Below are positions 10,221 through 22,909 of a stretch of 64,000 nucleotides of DNA, in pieces. Within the stretch, counting starts at the first letter, position 1. Every line of letters begins with the position of its first letter. The notes under the pieces are model-generated. The model did no database searches. It had not been told where the DNA came from and worked only from the letters and a program-made list of their open reading frames with translations. Source of the DNA: Wyeomyia smithii (taxonomy: Eukaryota; Arthropoda; Insecta; Diptera; Culicidae); the NCBI RefSeq assembly GCF_029784165.1, contig NC_073695.1, positions 166,086,522-166,150,521 on the forward strand. Reading direction: 5' to 3'. The translations under genes were made by a program, and so were the position numbers.

Positions 10221-11734
10221 CACGGAAAACGAAAAGTACCCGTTTTCATGTCGATTTCACTCAACGGCGTCGTTCCGTGCAGGAAGCCAATTTTGAGTAG
10301 TTGTGGATTAATTTAATAGAAGGTATGTAGCACTAAGAGTACGTCAAACATACCCAACGTTTAGTTCAATCATAGACAGACGTCCAAGCAAGAACAAAAT
10401 TGATCGATAATTCCATGTAAATTTTCAAAGAGAATTGCGTTATAAATCACTTGTATACTAGCGCCGCCTGGTGACCTTATCGCTACAATACGCTTTTTGG
10501 CTTTAGCACGTAATTTTCAGCATAGTACAATCATTTGGGCCATTAGGCCTGTTGATGTAATTTTTACAAATAAACAAATAAACAAATATATTTTTTTTTC
10601 GCTGGTGTATGATGAAGATCTTCAGAGGTAGAGATAAGCGATGAAAAAAACCGCTGATTTGGCAACTAGGTATCACATATCAGAGGTGCCAGATCTCTTC
10701 TCAAAGCGCAATATTCACTAACTTTTTTATTCTGTTCGTATAACTGATGGTGACGGTGGAAGTCCTGGGGAATAAAAAAGTACATCACAAAATCCGTGAA
10801 GGTATTTAATTTTATGTTTATGTTTAATTTTATATACTTTCATCATTATTCTGTAGAACATACAAAGGGTTTGTGAACCACCAGTTAAAAATCACTGTGA
10901 TGAAGCAACTTTGGAGCATTCTCAATTCATGTTTTAGCAATAAAACATGAAAAACTTGTAAAAATAAATATATTCTTTATTGAACCTTATTGCAATACCT
11001 TTCAATGTGTTACCTTTCTTGTTCGTTTGGTTCGAATTTTGACATGTTCGTTTGGCTCACAACACTTTCTTCGCACATTTCTCCCTCTGAGTACTGCTAG
11101 TGTATGACGCTGGCGTCACTGGTATCGCTTTCTGGTTACGAATGGCTACTACAAAAATCTTTACACAAGTTTGGAACTCAGCCTGGACGTCTGTCTGCGG
11201 TTCAATCTTTACAACTATGCCTTGGGGAGATTTCAGTTAATTTCATTCGATTGAATTAATGTTAGTTGAAAATAGCGGATCATTCGAAAAAATCTATCAC
11301 AAAACCTACTCACGTACCTTCTAAATTGGTGTAACTGGCTTCATTAATTTCCCCTTCAAGTGCCTCCGTCCCGTTCTTTTTAATTGACGGGTATTTAAAA
11401 AAAAAACAAGCACAGAAGCACGTTCGTCACTTAAAATCACAAATTTAAAACCAAAACTACCAATATCAAAGAAATCTCTGCCACTTTCGCGAAATCAATT
11501 TCTTCACGTGGGTTATGAATTTTCAACCAGTTTGATTTTTTATCCAATATTGGGTTCAAACTACTCAATGTTGACTTTTCGTTAAAACACCATTGAGTAA
11601 AAGCATGTTTAAATAAATTAAGTTAAAATGACTCAGTGATAGCATTGCAAAACTACTCAACAGGAAAGTTGTATAAGGTTTACATCATTTCAGATAGTTT
11701 GTGCCCTCCGGTTTAGTAGATTTTGTTTTCCGTG
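10221..11734. mobile_element. TIR element with CACGGAAAAC ends, interrupted
   Basis: CACGGAAAACGAAAA at 10221 is matched by inverted TTTTGTTTTCCGTG ending at 11734. Further in, AATTTTGAGTAGTT at ~10290 pairs loosely with AAACTACTCAATGTTGAC at ~11566. It has no protein. A hAT-like element (10372-11199) lies inside. I could not find a convincing target duplication. Confidence 0.5.
10372..11199. mobile_element. hAT-like non-autonomous element, 8-bp duplication
   Basis: The left end is ATAGACAGACGTCCAAGC. The inverse of the right end is CGCAGACAGACGTCCAGGC. The eight bases GTTCAATC occur immediately outside both ends (10364-10371 and 11200-11207). Eight-bp duplications are characteristic of the hAT superfamily. 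No transposase frame was recognised in the 828 bp. Confidence 0.7.
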
Positions 11735-11752
11735 ATAAGTCTATACCCAATC

Positions 11753-12078
11753 CACAGACAAACAGACGTGCCACTCGATGACGATTTCATCGACCAGAAA
11801 AATAACGATTATTTTGAAATTTTGCTTAGTGGGTAATAATGCCGTTAGTGTCTCTTTAAGCAAGCGTGTACTTTCATTATCAAAGACAAAAACCGTCAGT
11901 AATGCCGCTGGTGTTGATTAAGGCAAGCGTACACTCCCATTAGCAAAGGCAAAAACTGTATTACGAGAATTAGTTAGTAGGCAATAAGCTCACATGGTGG
12001 CGCATGAATGTAACGTTTCGAATAAGGACGAAGATTTTTCTGGATTTTTCTTCGAAGAGGTACGTCTGTTTGTCTGTG
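11753..12078. mobile_element. Small TIR element, CACAGACAAACAGACGT ends
   Basis: The 17-bp end CACAGACAAACAGACGT is perfectly inverted at 12062-12078. CCCAATC flanks both sides (11746-11752 and 12079-12085). The ends resemble those of the 10372-11199 element (CAGACAGACGTCC), so the two may belong to one hAT-like group. It is 326 bp and non-coding. Confidence 0.75.
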
Positions 12079-12085
12079 CCCAATC

Positions 12086-12400
12086 TATCCGATGTTTGAA
12101 AAGGCAATTCTGCAAAAATCTGTACACATTTCGTAAAACCCGCGCAAAACATCAGGAAACAAACATCAGGAAACAAAGGAAACTCAGACAAAAATTTGCA
12201 AAAACTTTGAAAAACACACAGATTTCAAATATCTGTGTTTTGCAGCTTGATCGGCATAGAGCTTTCTACGCCATATCTCACCAATACAAGCTTAGTCGTG
12301 TATCCTTATAAAATCGATTTGTTTTCAACTAAAAAATCGGCTGATATTCAATTTCGAAAAATATTTCTCTTATGAATCCTAGTTCATTAGTGTTACCCGT
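12086..12400. other. No recognised feature
   Basis: AT-rich sequence. A short hairpin, ACACAGATTTCAAATATCTGTGT, lies near 12217. The plus-strand frame at 11994-12311 overlaps the right end of the MITE before it and has no family motif. Confidence 0.4.
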
Positions 12401-12404
12401 TTTA

Positions 12405-12853
12405 ACAAGCTATGACAATTTGCTGTACATTCAGCAAAGCATAAATAAATTTGCTGGTTAACCAGTTAGTTCAAGGGAACCATGTTTCCCTCAGCCACCA
12501 GCTTTCATCCGCCCATCGGATCATAGCCAAATTACTGTTGAACTAGAGATATAAGATTATCATTTCAACTTTTAAGTTCATCTAGCCCAACAGTGACATA
12601 GCTATGGTCCCATATCCGCTATCAGGAGCTTAGCGATGATCCCGTACCAGCTGCACAGCGATTTGGCGCGTTTTACTAATGACAGCTTGACGTAAAATTT
12701 TTTGACATATGAATTCTTTCGCTGGATTCCAGCAAACATTCATTTACTGTTTTCTGTTCAGCAAATAGTTTTGCTGTATTTCCGCGAATCACTGAATCGA
12801 TTACTGGTTTTCAGTAAATTTATCAATGAAATACTGGTTCACAGCAACAATAA
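12405..12853 (+). mobile_element. Decayed element of the CAGCAAA family, copy 1
   Basis: It shares long phrases in the same orientation with 35155-35880: ATCCCGTACCAG or similar, TTTTACTAATGACAG(C/T)TTGACGT, CCAGCAAACATTCAT and ACTGGTTTTCAGTAAATT. The left edge has TTTGCTGTACATTCAGCAAAGC, whose inverse resembles the right edge of the second copy. It is non-coding. It gives the empty site for the MITE at 35191. Confidence 0.65.
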
Positions 12854-13187
12854 AATTGGGTTGTTTTAGCTATTCACGGATTTTGTATTCTCATATATCA
12901 GCTAAAAGAGAGTAATTTTCTGAGCAAAACGTGATTTTTCTGAAACTTAATATCATTGTCCTTTGATTTTTAAATGAAGAATAAAAATCGCTTCAAAATC
13001 GCTACAATGACAGTTGGTATATGAGCGAACTGTCATTGTAGCGATTTCGAGCAGATATCGAGCAGTTTTAATTCGTGATCTAAAAGATGAAGGAAAGCGA
13101 TAGAAATTTTTTGAAAATCACGTTTTGCTTAGAAAATGTAGCTCTTTCAGATGATATAAAAAACTGATATAGCTAAACAACCCAATT
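12854..13187. mobile_element. Hairpin MITE, AATTGGGTTGTTTTAGCTAT ends
   Basis: The left end AATTGGGTTGTTTTAGCTAT is matched by ATAGCTAAACAACCCAATT ending at 13187. Pairing continues inward (TCTGAGCAAAACGTGATTTT against AAAATCACGTTTTGCTTAGA, then GCGATT...ACAATGACAGT around a centre near 13015). Almost the whole 334 bp folds into one hairpin. It has no coding capacity. Confidence 0.85.
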
Positions 13188-13203
13188 ACTTAACGAAATT
13201 CAG

Positions 13204-13495
<292 letters not shown>

Positions 13496-13570
13496 GCCCG
13501 ATAGGAGCCAGTAGCACTTTATGGGAGGCCCACGGTGCCCAGCCGGTAAGGCGGCCACGAAACCACGGTC

Positions 13571-16515
13571 GTGAGGGTGACACAATTGAACCTGAACCAT
13601 TGCTATGCGGCACAGCAGCTGCTATACCAAGCAGCGTCTGAGTCGCGGTCGGACATCGCAATCGTATCGGACCCCTACTGCATTCCTCCCGGAAACGGTA
13701 ATTGGGTTGCAGATAAGTCCAGTACGGCGGCCATATGCACGACCAGCAAGTTCCCGGTTCAGGAGGTTGTGTCAACCTCAAATGAAGGATACGCGGTTGC
13801 CAAGGTGGACGGAGTGTTCTACTGCAGTTGTTATGCTCCGCCGCGTTGGTCTATCGAAAGGTTCACCCAGATGGTCGATTTGTTATCTATGGAGCTGACG
13901 GGACTAACACCCTTAGTAGTGGCGGGCGACTTCACGAACCGGAGGGGTCAGATCTTGTTGGAAGCTTTGGCAAAGCTCAACCTAGATCTGGCCAACGTTG
14001 GAACCAAGTGTACATTCAGCAGAAATGGTGCGGAGTCGATCATCGACGTGACGTTCTCCAGCCCAGGACTGATCGTGAACTGGAGGGTAGACGATGGCTA
14101 CACCTATAGTGACCACCAGTCGGTCTGCTATAGCGTAGTCCAGAACGTGAGGCGGCAGGCGACGGGTAGAGCCAATACTCCGACCGTCCGCGGGTGGAAG
14201 ACATCGCATTTCGATGCCGAGGTATTTGCAGAAGCAATGAGAAGAGAGCGCGAGGGGGGCAGTTGGCTCCGCCCGAGTGCTGACCAATTAGTTGCCACAT
14301 TATCGCGGGCGTGCGACGCCACCATGCCTAGGACCCGCCAACCTAGGAATGGTAAGTCACCGGTATACTGGTGGACCGACGCGATAGCGGACCTCCGTAG
14401 CGCGTGCCTCCGTGCAAGACGGATGTTGCAACGTGCACGTACCGATGCACAGAGGGTAGAGCGCCGTGTAGTATTCGGATCTGCAAGATCGGCGCTTAAA
14501 AGTGCGATAAAGGCGAGCAAAAGGGCCTGCTTCGATAGGCTATGCGCGAGTGCCAATACCAATCCGTGGGGCAACGCCTACAGAGTCGTAATGGCGAGGA
14601 CCAAAGGCGTGTTGGCGCCTGCAGAGCGATCACCAGCGATGCTGGAGCGTATCATCGAGGGACTCTTTCCACGACACGAGCCAAATCCTTGGCCTCCGGT
14701 TGCTGAGTCTCACGTCCGACGTTCCAGTATCTCAGACACAGACCAGGGATGGTCGGCCAACCTGCCGGGCATCCAATCCGTGAGAGACGGCAGCCGTGCA
14801 GAGGTTGTGGAGGAGGTAAGGGTTACGAATGAGGAACTCATCGTGATCGCCAACTCCCTAAAGGTGAGCAAGGCACCGGGACCGGATGGAATCCCGAACT
14901 TGGCCATCAGGACGGCCATGAAAGTGGCCCCCGATCTATTTCGAGCAGTCATGCAGAAGTGCCTGGATGACTGCCTCTTTCCGGACAGGTGGAAGCGACA
15001 GAGATTGGTGCTGTTGCCGAAGGCTGGGAAACCGCCAGGGGACCCATCGGCATACAGACCTATCTGTCTGCTGGACACTACGGGCAAGGTGCTTGGAGGA
15101 TTATCCTCAACAGACTGGTGAAGTACACAGAGGGTGTAAACGGTCTGGCAAGTAACCAGTTCGGCTTCCGGAAAGGTAGATCCACGCTGGATGCTATTCT
15201 CTCTGTCACCAAGACGGCAGAGGTAGCACTCCAGCGTAAGAGTTGGGGCATTCGCTATTGCGCAATCGTCACGCTTGACGTGAAGAATGCATTCAATAGC
15301 GCCAGTTGGGACTCCATAGCGCTCGCGCTTAGGAGCATCCACGTACCGGTGTCGTTGTACAAGATTTTGGAAAATTATTTCCAGAACCGGGTACTAGTTT
15401 ACAACACGGAGGAGGGTCAGAAGTGCGTCCCAATCACCGCAGGGGTACCGCAAGGTTCCATCCTGGGCCCGGTGTTGTGGAATGTCATGTATGACGGGGT
15501 GTTGAAACTAAAGTTCCCTGTAGGGGTTGTGATCGTCGGTTTCGCAGACGACATCACGCTAGAGGTCTACGGCGAGTCGATCGAAGAGTTGTTTGCGGTT
15601 GTGAACAACCGCAAATTAGAGCAACAGGCGGTGGTCAGAGTCGGTGACTGCACCATTACCTCAAGGCGTTCCTTGAAGCTCTTGGGGGTTATGGTTGACG
15701 ATAAGCTCACATTTAAGAGTCACGTCGACTATGCCTGTAAGAGGGCTTCAACGGCCGCTGCAGGACTATCTCGAATGATGTCCAATAGCTCAGCGGTATA
15801 TGGCAGCAAGCGTAAACTTCTTGCCAGCGTAGTTTCGTCCATACTTAGGTATGGTGGGCCAGCGTGGTCCAAAGCGTTAGGTACCAATAGTCATCGTCGA
15901 AAACTGGAAAGTACCTACAGGCTCATGTGCCTGAGGGTTGTGAGCGCGTACCGTACAGTGTCATACGACGCAATCTGCGTCCTGTCCGGCATGATGCCTA
16001 TCAGCATAGCCATTAAGGAGGACGTAGAATGCTTCGATCAACGTGACACAAGGGGTATACGAGGCACCAGAAGGTCATTCTCGATGATCAGATGGCAGCA
16101 GGAATGGTCCAATTCCGCAAAGGGTAGATGGACGCATCGACTTATTCCGGACGTATCCGGATGGGTCGGGAGGCGCCATGGAGAAGTTAACTTCCACTTG
16201 ACACAGATTCTGTCAGGTCATGGTTGCTTCAGGCAGTATCTACACAGATTCGGGCATGCGGGGTCCCCCATGTGTCCCGAGTGCGCGGATGCGGAAGAAA
16301 CTGCTGAGCATGTCTTCTTCGTGTGCCCTCGTTTTGTGCATGCGCGGAACGACATGATGGTAGTGAGCGGGCCAGACACCACTCCGGACAACCTAGTTCG
16401 GAGGATGTGTAAAGACCCAAACATTTGGAGGGCGGTTTGTACAGCCGCCTCTCAAATAGTTTTAGAATTGCAAAACAGGCGACAGGTTGACCACCGACAC
16501 GCCAGTGTTAGCTAA
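13571..16515 (+). pseudogene. R1-clade ORF2 (endonuclease-reverse transcriptase), broken
   Basis: This would encode an APE-type endonuclease followed by reverse transcriptase and a C-terminal Cys/His motif. Visible parts are VTQLNLNHC at the start, SDHQS (endonuclease end), KAPGPDGIPN, GFRKGRST, VTLDVKNAFNS, GVPQGSILGP, FADDITLEVY and CPECADAEETAEHVFFVCPR. Damage seen against copy B: an 11-codon deletion removes the Asn of GDFN at ~13932. A 1-bp deletion near 15094 shifts frame 2 to frame 1. A ~28-codon deletion follows FADDITLEVYGESIEE at ~15590. The first codon of the open stretch is GTG inside the endonuclease, so this is not a natural start. It cannot make a working protein. Confidence 0.9.
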
Positions 16516-16984
<469 letters not shown>

Positions 16985-17462
16985 GGCAGGTTCCTTTTGG
17001 GGACCCAAACAACCCTGAACTTATCGGAAGTCGATTGGTTTTGTCTCCGCTTGGCGTATTGCATTTCAAATTTGTATGAAAATTTATATGGGAAAACCTA
17101 CTTTTTTGCATTTACCTTTCTAGAGAGCTCAATAATGATCTAATAATGCACTACATTATGTAAAAGTATAGTATTTTAGATGCTCAACAACTTTGCAGAA
17201 GGCATCGAAGAGCTAGGATGTTTCCAAGAAGAGCTGTAGCTGTTCAAAGTTGGGTATGTCGATTTAAATGCAGAAAATCTTGTTTTCTGCCAACATTACC
17301 AATGTACCGGCGCCAGTAGAATTCCTATCAGAAATAACCTGTCGTAACGAGTTTATACACTCAGCTGGATCAAGCAAACAAATTCAGGTCAATATTATTG
17401 ACGTATAAAACGTGTTTCAGTGGTTACTTCCAGAGGAAAGCTGACTAACGCCGGTATACTTG
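16985..17462. other. No gene; mosquito-type unique or old repeat sequence
   Basis: It contains ATGGGAAAACCTACTTTTTT and CAACTTTGCAGAAGGCATCGAAGAG, phrases of a kind I associate with dispersed mosquito repeats. No frame or paired ends were found. Confidence 0.35.
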
Positions 17463-17997
17463 AAATTGATCACTAGTCTCTCGAAATAGCTTGTATAATG
17501 ATATACACTATAACTAGCAACGAATACATTATGTTTCATTAGGGTGGTTCATTTATTCGACATAGGGTGGTTCATAATATTTTGTAATAATGAGTACAAA
17601 ATGAAAAAAATCACTTTTCACTGAATACTAATAGAAAATTCATTGTTTGCCTGGTCGAGTGAAGGTTCAAGGTCGCCCGCCTTTGTGCAACTGTTTCGCA
17701 TCGTGGCTGTTTGCTGGTGCGTAAGCCGATTTGGCTGCTAAGTGATTTGTGCTACAGCAGTGGACGAGAATATCAACACAAAGGAGGAAAAAGAAGAAGC
17801 CAACAGTTGACAGCGAGTTGTGTCGCTGTGCTGAATGATCACACACCCGGCTCGCTGCTGGTGGCTGTTTGGAGCTGCTGTATTGGTGCTGCTGGCTGTA
17901 ACGGCTGCAGCTTCGACCCTTCGGACAACCAACCCTGCTGAAAGGAGAAGTAAAGAGGTACGTGTTCTGTCGGCGCTAGTGCGCTAGATTTAGCGCG

Positions 17998-19368
17998 ATG
18001 GATGTAGATCCCTCGCCTCCCGTGCCACCATCCCCGAACCCCTCCGACCCTGTCCCTCCTGCCAACCCTTCCTCTGTTAATTCTCCAGTCCCCCCTCGCC
18101 CAAGGCTTCACCCGGACGGATCTCAGGGCAGCTTTACTATTTTCTTTCGGCCAAAAGCAGGACCGAAATCGAAACCGTTAAACATCCTGCAGATTTCGAA
18201 AGACCTGACGGAGGGGTACAAGGCCGTGACCGAAATCTCCAAGGTCAGACCCAACAAGCTCCGTGTCGTGGTCAGCGACCTGGAACAGGCCAACGCTATT
18301 GCTCGCTCCGAGCTTTTCACACGCGAGTATCGCGTTTATATACCCGCACGAGACGTGGAGATCGACGGTGTCATAACCGATTCGAGTCTGTCGGTCGAGT
18401 GTATCTTGGCAAGCGGTTTTGGCTGCTTCAAAAATGCTTTGTGTCACGACGTAAAAGTAAAGATCATAGATTGCAAGCAATTGCGGTCTGTGTCTCTTGT
18501 CAACGGCACAAAAGTGTACACTCCGTCAGACTCGTTTCGTGTTACGTTTGCCGGATCTGCTCTCCCTAGCCACGTTTCGATCGATCGGGTTCGTCTGCCT
18601 GTGCGATTGTATGTACCCCGTGTTATGAATTGCACCAATTGCAAGCAGCTAGGCCACACAGCCGCCTACTGCTGCAATAAGGCACGATGTAGCAAGTGTG
18701 GAGAAACTCATGCGAACGATTCTTGCAGTGTAAATGCTGAAAAATGTATTCACTGCGGGGAAAATCAGCATGAGCTCTCCACATGCCCGGTATAACGCAG
18801 AGATAAAATCAAGCGGTCACTTAAGGAGCGTTCAAAGCGATCTTACGCTGAGATGCTGAAGAAGACCGTGACCACTTCTACCATAACATCGAACCACTTT
18901 GATCTGTTGTCCTCTGATGAAACCGATTCTGACGATTCACCAGCGGGAACAACTTATGCCAATCCTGGGGCGTCTAGAAAGAGGAAAAATATCTCCTCTC
19001 CTAAACTTCCCCGAAAAGGTCCTAAGATTTCCCAAAGTGAAATGAAAGTTACAAACAAACCAAACAGTGCTGCGGAAAAGCCGAAGCAAACTCCTCCTGG
19101 GCTTGCAAATTTAAAGTCCCAGAAGGAGTTCCCAGCACTGCCAGGAACATCTAAAACCCCAGTTGTTCCTTTTGCACTCCAAGTTGATGAAACAAACTCT
19201 GGATTAGTGAAATTTTCTGACATTGTGGACTGGATTTTTGAAACTTTCAATGTACCCGATCCAATTAAAATTTTTCTTACAGCATTCCTCCCAACAGTTA
19301 GATCATTTTTGAAGCAGTTGACTGCCCAATGGCCCCTCCTTGCAGCGATTGTATCCTTCGATGCCTAA
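17998..19368 (+). pseudogene. I-clade ORF1 (gag-like RNA-binding protein), in-frame stop
   Basis: It starts at ATG 17998 with a proline-rich leader (PSPPVPPSPNPSDP). A block with IFFRPK and LNILQI follows, then an RNA-binding fold region. Three Cys-rich zinc knuckles come next (CTNCKQLGHTAAYC, CSKCGETHANDSC, CIHCGENQHELSTC, about residues 214-264). A TAA at 18793-18795 stops the frame right after CPV. The same frame then continues RRDKIKRSLKERSKRSYAEM to a natural stop at 19366-19368. The protein would normally be about 456 residues. The tail after the knuckles is the usual gag C-terminus, so I read the TAA as a mutation; readthrough is possible but unsupported. Confidence 0.85.
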
Positions 19369-22300
19369 TTCATCTGCGTATACGAAGGATTCTATCTCTG
19401 TCTTACAGTGGAATTGTAGAAGTATTTTACCAAAAATGGATTCATTTAAAGTTTTGATAAATAGAAACAAATGCGATGCATTTTCCCTTTGTAAAACTTG
19501 GCTTACTTCAAATATTGATCTCAACTTCCATGATTTTAATATTATTCGCCTTGATCGAGACACCCCATATGGAGGAGTACTTTTAGGGATTAAAAAGTGC
19601 TATTCTTTCTATCGTATTAACCTCCCCTCGATTCCAGGCATCGAAGTTGTCGCATGTCAAATGACAATACAAGGTGAAGAGCTTTGTATTGCCTCAATAT
19701 ATATTCCTCCCAGAGCACAGGTTGGGCAACGGTTGCTCTTTGATTTAATAGAACTTCTTCCCTCGCCACGTTTGATTTTGGGAGACTTCAACTTCGACAT
19801 GACTATTTTGAACAACGGTGAAATGACACGTATCCCGAAACCTCCAGCGCGCCCAAGCGCTTTGGATCTATCCTTATGTTCGACATCGCTACGGTTGGAT
19901 TGCACATGGAAGGTAATCCTCGATCCTCACGGTAGCGACCATCTGCCTATTCTTATTTCAATTACTAACGGTTCAACTCGCATGCGACCAATTGACATTC
20001 CGTATGACCTCACACGGAATGTCGATTGGAAGTTATACGAGGAAATGATTTCAAAAGCGGTCGAGTCGATTCAACATCACCCACCACTTGAAGAATACAA
20101 CCTCCTCGCGGGCTTAATCCTCGACGCCGCGTTGCAAGCCCAAACGAAGAAATATCCCGGCGTAACGATCAAATGGCGGCCTCAAACTCCGTGGTGGGAC
20201 AAAGAGTGCTCCGATGTCTACACGCAAAGATCCGACGCGTTTTTGGCTTTCCAGAAGGGTGGTATACCCGACGACTATATACGGTATTCGGAGCTTAATA
20301 CCAAGCTTAAAAGCCTGGCTAAAGCAAAGAAACGCGGATATTGGCGTCGGTTCGTGAACGAGACGTCGAGGGAGACATCGATGAGCACTCTTTGGAACAC
20401 AGCCCGAAGAATGCGGAATCGCGTAACGGTCAACGAAAGCGAGGAGTCTTCAAGTCGGTGGATATTTGATTTTGCCAGGAAAGTATGTCCGGACTCTGTT
20501 CCTGAGCAAAACATTGTTCGCGATGCGTCTCCGGGCCACGACGCGATAGAATCACCTTTTACGATGGCAGAATTTTCAGTTGCCCTCCTGTCCTGTAACA
20601 ATAACGCGCCTGGGTTAGATAGAATCAAATTCAACTTGTTGAAGAATCTACCCGGCAATGCCAAGAGGCGCTTGTTGAACTTGTTCAATAAGTTCCTGGT
20701 GCAAAACATTGTACCGCAGGATTGGAGGCAAGTGAAGGTGATCGCCATCCAAAAACCAGGGAAACCAGCTTCTGATCACAACTCTTATAGGCCGATTGCA
20801 ATGCTATCCTGTATCCGGAAATTGATGGAAAAAATGATACTCCGTCGTTTAGACCATTGGGTCGAATCAAATGGTCTTCTATCAGATACTCAATTTGGCT
20901 TCCGCCGTGCCAAAGGGACGAATGATTGTCTTGCGTTGCTTTCAACAGATATTCAGCTGGCGTATGCTCGCAAAAAACAAATGGCGTCTGCGTTCTTGGA
21001 CATTAAGGGGGCTTTTGATTCCGTTTCTATTGACATTCTTTCGGGTAAACTTCACCGACAAGGATTTTCTCCAATTTTGAACAATTTTTTGCACAATTTG
21101 TTGTTCGAAAAGCACATGCATTTTACGCACGGCGATTTGGCAACTTTTCGCATTAGCTACATGGGTCTTCCCCAGGGCTCATGTTTAAGCCCCCTTCTTT
21201 ACAACTTTTATGTAAATGACATCGACGAATGTCTGGCAAATTCATGCACGATAAGACAACTTGCAGACGACAGTGTAATCTCTGTTACAGGAGCCAAAGC
21301 TGCCGATTTGCAAGGACCATTGCAAGATACCTTGGACAATTTGTCTGCTTGGGCTTTACAGCTAGGTATCAAATTCTCTCCGGAGAAGACTGAGATAGTA
21401 GTTTTTTCTAGGAAGCATGAACCTGCTCAGCTTCAAACACAATTAATGGGTAAAACGATTTCTCAGGTTTTGGTACACAAATATCTTGGTGTCTGGTTCG
21501 ACTCTAAAGGCACCTGGGGTTGTCACGTTAGGTGTCTGATGAAAAAATGTCAACAAAGAGTGAATTTTCTTCGTACAATAACCGGACAATGGTGGGGAGC
21601 CCACCAAGGAGACCTTATAAGGCTTTACCAAACAACGATATTGTCTGTCATTGAGTACGGGTGTTTCTGCTTCCGCTCCGCAGCAAACACACATTTGATC
21701 AAACTGGAGCGAATACAATATCGTTGTTTGCGTATCGCCTTGGGTTGCATGCAGTCGACCCATACGATGAGTTTGGAGATCTTAGCTGGAGTACTACCAT
21801 TGAAAAACCGCTTCTGGAGCCTGTCTTCTCGCATTCTTATCAAATGTGAGGTCTTGAACCGTCCCGTGATTGAAAATTTTGAAAGGTTAATCGAACTTAA
21901 TTCTCAAACCCGTTTTATGACATTGTATTTCAATCACATGTCCCAAAATATTAACCCTTCTTCGAATATTCCAAATCGTGTCGACTTATCAAATACTTCT
22001 GATTCTACTGTGTTTTTCGATACATCCATGATAGAAGAAACTCGTGGAATCCCGGATCATTTACGCGTGCAGCAGATCCCCAAAATTTTTTCCAATAAAT
22101 ATCGAAACATCAACTGCGACAATATGTTCTACACTGACGGATCACTTCTTGATGGGTCCACTGGCTTCGGTATTTTCAATAACAATTTAACCGTCTCCCA
22201 TAAGCTCGATAATCCTGCTTCTGTTTACGTCGCAGAATTGGCTGCAATTCAGTACACCCTAGGGATTATCGAAAAAATGCCCACGGACCATTATTTCATC

Positions 22301-22909
22301 TTTACGGACAGTCTCAGTTCCATTGAGGCTCTCCGATCGATGAAAGATGTTAAGCACTCTCCGTATTTCCTGGGGAAAATACGGGAACATCTGAGTGCTT
22401 TATCCGAAAAATCGTATCAGATTACCTTAGCGTGGGTCCCTTCTCACTGCTCGATACCGGGCAATGAGAAAGCGGACTCTTTGGCTAAGGTGGGCGCAAC
22501 GATCATCAGTTGGCAAAATGCTTGGACCAGAGGGGAACTGGGAAGGTGGTTACATTCCATAATCCCCAAGGTGTCGACGAACCCGTGGTTCAAGGGGTTG
22601 GATGTAGGTCGGGATTTCATTTGCGTGATGTCCCGGGTTATGTCCAATCACTATAGATTTGACGCGCATCTCCGTCGTGTTGGGCTCGGGGAAAGTGGTT
22701 TCTGTGCCTGTGGTGAAGGTTATCACGACATAGAGCACGTTGTTTGGTCATGCCCTGTACACCGTGACGCCAGGTCTAAATTAATAGCTTTCCTGCAGGC
22801 CGAAAGTAGGCAGCCGGCTGTTCCTGTTCTTGATGTCTTGGCAAGCCGTGACCTATCCTACATGTCCCTTATATACGTTTTCCTGAAATCCATTCACGCC
22901 CCAGTTTAA
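19361..22909 (+). CDS. I-clade ORF2: endonuclease, reverse transcriptase, RNase H
   Basis: One uninterrupted frame of 1182 codons starts at ATG 19361, which overlaps the ORF1 stop by 8 bp. This is the normal ORF1/ORF2 junction style. Endonuclease: LQWNCRS (15-21), GDFN and GSDHLPI. Reverse transcriptase: ATG codon-rich core with GFRRAKGTNDC, FLDIKGAFDSV, GLPQGSCLSPLLYNFYVND and LADDSVIS (~634). RNase H: FYTDGS (~924), VAELAAI, FTDSLSS (~981), VPSHCSIPGNEKADS (~1027). C-terminal zinc motif: CACGEGYHDIEHVVWSCPVH. One key residue is changed: the ETW motif of APE endonucleases reads KTW (45-47). The stretch between GDFN and the SALD block also looks short. It is open but probably endonuclease-defective. 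Confidence 0.9.
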   Translation: MPNSSAYTKDSISVLQWNCRSILPKMDSFKVLINRNKCDAFSLCKTWLTSNIDLNFHDFNIIRLDRDTPYGGVLLGIKKCYSFYRINLPSIPGIEVVACQMTIQGEELCIASIYIPPRAQVGQRLLFDLIELLPSPRLILGDFNFDMTILNNGEMTRIPKPPARPSALDLSLCSTSLRLDCTWKVILDPHGSDHLPILISITNGSTRMRPIDIPYDLTRNVDWKLYEEMISKAVESIQHHPPLEEYNLLAGLILDAALQAQTKKYPGVTIKWRPQTPWWDKECSDVYTQRSDAFLAFQKGGIPDDYIRYSELNTKLKSLAKAKKRGYWRRFVNETSRETSMSTLWNTARRMRNRVTVNESEESSSRWIFDFARKVCPDSVPEQNIVRDASPGHDAIESPFTMAEFSVALLSCNNNAPGLDRIKFNLLKNLPGNAKRRLLNLFNKFLVQNIVPQDWRQVKVIAIQKPGKPASDHNSYRPIAMLSCIRKLMEKMILRRLDHWVESNGLLSDTQFGFRRAKGTNDCLALLSTDIQLAYARKKQMASAFLDIKGAFDSVSIDILSGKLHRQGFSPILNNFLHNLLFEKHMHFTHGDLATFRISYMGLPQGSCLSPLLYNFYVNDIDECLANSCTIRQLADDSVISVTGAKAADLQGPLQDTLDNLSAWALQLGIKFSPEKTEIVVFSRKHEPAQLQTQLMGKTISQVLVHKYLGVWFDSKGTWGCHVRCLMKKCQQRVNFLRTITGQWWGAHQGDLIRLYQTTILSVIEYGCFCFRSAANTHLIKLERIQYRCLRIALGCMQSTHTMSLEILAGVLPLKNRFWSLSSRILIKCEVLNRPVIENFERLIELNSQTRFMTLYFNHMSQNINPSSNIPNRVDLSNTSDSTVFFDTSMIEETRGIPDHLRVQQIPKIFSNKYRNINCDNMFYTDGSLLDGSTGFGIFNNNLTVSHKLDNPASVYVAELAAIQYTLGIIEKMPTDHYFIFTDSLSSIEALRSMKDVKHSPYFLGKIREHLSALSEKSYQITLAWVPSHCSIPGNEKADSLAKVGATIISWQNAWTRGELGRWLHSIIPKVSTNPWFKGLDVGRDFICVMSRVMSNHYRFDAHLRRVGLGESGFCACGEGYHDIEHVVWSCPVHRDARSKLIAFLQAESRQPAVPVLDVLASRDLSYMSLIYVFLKSIHAPV

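Noticed and set aside
11994..12311. 105-codon plus-strand frame
   Set aside because: It straddles the end of the MITE at 11753-12078 and so cannot be an ancestral gene; no domain seen.
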